A stretch of DNA of 64,000 nt from Granulicella sp. L46. GTDB taxonomy: Bacteria; Acidobacteriota; Terriglobia; Terriglobales; Acidobacteriaceae. The translations under genes and the position numbers were made by a program. The DNA is taken from the NCBI RefSeq assembly GCF_009765785.1, contig NZ_LMUT01000007.1:1-64000 (forward strand), in the 5' to 3' direction. Shown here piece after piece: positions 62,347 through 64,000 of this stretch. Numbering within the stretch: the first letter of the stretch is position 1; every line of letters begins with the position of its first letter. Below the pieces are notes generated by a model. The model saw nothing but the letters and a program-made list of their open reading frames with translations. It was not told the origin of the DNA and ran no database searches.

Positions 62347-63498
62347 ATGGAAGCAACTATGTCCACGCCACGCCCACGCCACTCGTTTCAGACCGACGAC
62401 CCTTCGCTTGAACCCATTGCGAAGAAGGTTCAGGCAGGAAAGCGTCTCAGCTTCGATGACGGTCTTACCCTGTATCGCAGCGGAGACATCCTTGCCGTCG
62501 GCTGGATGGCGAATCTGGTGCGTGAGCGCATGCATGGCGATGTCGCGTACTTCAACGTGAATCGGCACATCAATCCTACGAACGTCTGTATGGCGTCGTG
62601 CAGGCTTTGCGCGTTCGGCAGAAAGAAGGGTGAGGCCGACACTTACACCATGGCTCTGGAAGAGGCATGGGAGACAGCCGGCCAGGGGCTCACAGAGGCG
62701 GTCACCGAGTTTCACATTGTTGGCGGTCTGCATCCTGATCTACCGTTCGAGTACTTCATGGACCTCGTGCGAGGCTTGAAAGAGCGCTACCCTAAGGTCC
62801 ACATCAAGGCCTTCACGATGGTGGAGATTTCCTTCCTGGCAAAGATTGGAAAGATGTCGATTCCAGAGGCGATCGAGCGCATGAAGGCAGCGGGCGTGGA
62901 CTCCTGCCCTGGCGGCGGCGCCGAGATCTTCGCTGACCGCGTGCGTCATATTATTTGCGACCACAAGATCGACGGCGGCGAGTGGCTGGAGACGGCTCGG
63001 TTGCTGCACAAGGCTGGTTTGCGATCCAACGCGACGATGCTCTACGGTCACATCGAAAACGATGAGGATCGTGTCGACCACCTGCTCAAGCTGCGCGAGG
63101 TGCAGGACGACACCGGCGGATTCCAAACATTTATTCCGCTCAGCTTTCATCCGGACAATACGGCGCTCGGGCATCTACCCAAGTCCAGTGGCATGACGGA
63201 CATTCGGCAGATTGCCGTCAGCCGCTTGCTATTGGATAATTTCTCACACATCAAGAGCTACTGGCAGATGGTGACGCCGAAGATGGCGCAGATTTCGCTG
63301 CGTTTCGGCGCGGACGACATCGACGGAACGGTTGTGGAAGAGAAGATCTATCATGACGCGGGCGCGAATACGCCGCAAGGCCTGCGGCGCCAGGATCTGG
63401 TCCGACTCATCACCGAGGCAGGGCGCATTCCGTTTGAGCGCGACACCCTCTACCGCGCGGTAACACGCAGCGAAGACAGCTTCACCGTCGCGGTGTAG
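62347..63498 (+). CDS. mqnE: Aminofutalosine synthase MqnE (radical SAM)
   Basis: 383-residue radical SAM enzyme of the futalosine route to menaquinone, which joins the MqnA product (3-enolpyruvyl-benzoate type) with SAM to form aminofutalosine. The [4Fe-4S] cysteines are C81, C85 and C88 in NPTNVCMASCRLCAF. MqnE-type blocks follow: EFHIVGGLHPDLPFEYFMDL, VHIKAFTMVEISFL, SCPGGGAEIF and IPLSFHPDNTALGH. It is distinguished from MqnC by the HPDLPFEY segment. It stands 42 bases after the BNR gene. Other mqn genes are outside the window. Confidence 0.93.
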   Translation: MEATMSTPRPRHSFQTDDPSLEPIAKKVQAGKRLSFDDGLTLYRSGDILAVGWMANLVRERMHGDVAYFNVNRHINPTNVCMASCRLCAFGRKKGEADTYTMALEEAWETAGQGLTEAVTEFHIVGGLHPDLPFEYFMDLVRGLKERYPKVHIKAFTMVEISFLAKIGKMSIPEAIERMKAAGVDSCPGGGAEIFADRVRHIICDHKIDGGEWLETARLLHKAGLRSNATMLYGHIENDEDRVDHLLKLREVQDDTGGFQTFIPLSFHPDNTALGHLPKSSGMTDIRQIAVSRLLLDNFSHIKSYWQMVTPKMAQISLRFGADDIDGTVVEEKIYHDAGANTPQGLRRQDLVRLITEAGRIPFERDTLYRAVTRSEDSFTVAV

Positions 63499-63589
63499 CG
63501 AGGGCGGCACTAAGACCTTCTGCGCATGTATTGAAGACCATTTAGCCGAATCAGCGCTGAACGGATTGCGATGGTGACGTTGATGATGG

Positions 63590-64000
63590 GTGAAGAAGGT
63601 GGGCATCACACTACGTCCGTATCGCGTGAATGATCTGGACGCGATGCATGCGTTGGATGTGGAGTGCTTCGATAAGCCATTCCGCTTTTCCCGCGGCGCG
63701 ATGCGACGTTTTGCCGAAGCGAAAAAAGCGCGAGTGGTCATTGCGGAAGATAACGACGCGTTGGTGGGCTTCGTCATCCTGGATATCGAGGAAACCGAAG
63801 AGGGGCGGTTCGGCTACATCGTCACGTTAGATATATCTCCAGGATATCGACGTAGGGGCGTTGCGGGGCAGTTGATGGAGCAAGTGGAGCGAGAGGCTCT
63901 CCGTGAGGGCTGTGCTGCTGTTGTGCTCCATGTCTTCACCGGAAATGAGCCGGCGATACGTTTCTACGCCGGCCGCGGTTTCGTGCGGTCTCATCGGGAG
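63590..64000 (+). CDS. GNAT N-acetyltransferase, RimI-like, 5' part
   Basis: N-terminal 137 residues of a GNAT protein cut by the window end. It opens with a KKVGITLRPYRVNDLDAMHA start and continues with VECFDKPF, a position where RimI has its C-F-x-x-P-W-type motif. The acetyl-CoA loop is ISPGYRRRGVAGQLM, and GNEPAIRFYAGRGFV is the C-terminal motif. It probably acetylates the N-terminus of ribosomal protein S18 or a similar target. GTG codons at 63590 and 63599 are both possible starts; an in-frame stop lies just upstream of the first. Confidence 0.82.
   Translation, partial: MKKVGITLRPYRVNDLDAMHALDVECFDKPFRFSRGAMRRFAEAKKARVVIAEDNDALVGFVILDIEETEEGRFGYIVTLDISPGYRRRGVAGQLMEQVEREALREGCAAVVLHVFTGNEPAIRFYAGRGFVRSHRE

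Overview
The window is one stretch of a high-GC, gene-dense bacterial chromosome with short intergenic gaps. It carries no rRNA, tRNA, CRISPR array, insertion sequence or prophage that I can see. The gene content points to the Acidobacteriota, most likely class Terriglobia (Granulicella, Edaphobacter or Terriglobus type). Lineage markers are a TIGR03435-type protein (36058-36933), an acidobacterial VWFA-related protein (31346-32398), NHL/Ig-like and BNR-type secreted proteins, HemQ-type haem synthesis, futalosine-pathway menaquinone synthesis (mqnE), and short dispersed repeats resembling those I know from these genomes. The genus is an inference.

Layout. 1-1042: 3' end of a family 3 glycoside hydrolase. 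1097-4343 (minus): OFA-type MFS carrier, fdhD, a small conserved protein and Dps. 4872-11131: an SDR oxidoreductase, an MscS channel, a glycine-zipper lipoprotein, a DUF4239-like membrane protein and a peptide-binding lipoprotein. 11128-15674 (minus): mutS, anmK, a membrane protein and the binding protein in one overlapping run. 16413-22202: a HemX/CcsA-like protein and hemA, a sensor kinase, a SCO protein and hemC. 22210-28425: a divergent HxlR regulator/SDR pair, then deoC, an unknown gene and a two-domain ALDH16-like dehydrogenase, then a Crp/Fnr regulator. 28721-36933: a DUF2252 protein, secreted or lineage-specific proteins and a GH38 alpha-mannosidase. 37061-39964: hemD facing nth and hemQ. 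40036-46194: DedA, a three-module adenylation/ACP/acyltransferase protein, myo-inositol phosphate synthase, a possible urocanase relative and engB. 46322-52491: a large NHL/Ig protein, glgX, an ankyrin protein, gmhA and a cupin. 52690-57305: the nitrogen-control set amt, glnK, glnD. 57515-64000: a solitary nuoB, an OmpA-like barrel protein, a BNR-repeat protein, mqnE and a partial rimI-like acetyltransferase.

How the genes fit together. Haem synthesis is scattered over 23 kb (hemA, hemC, hemD, hemQ). HemQ implies the coproporphyrin-dependent route. A SCO copper chaperone, a CcsA-like protein, nuoB and mqnE add respiratory functions. Amt, GlnK and GlnD form a complete ammonium-sensing module. 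GH3, GH38, glgX and the binding protein fit a soil heterotroph living on polysaccharides.

The most unusual observation is that dispersed palindromic repeats sit in frame inside two apparently intact enzyme genes. One is a 72-bp element in the inter-domain linker of the ALDH16-like gene. The other is a pair of different elements, about 45 added residues in all, in hemD. This resembles the palindromic elements described inside Rickettsia genes.
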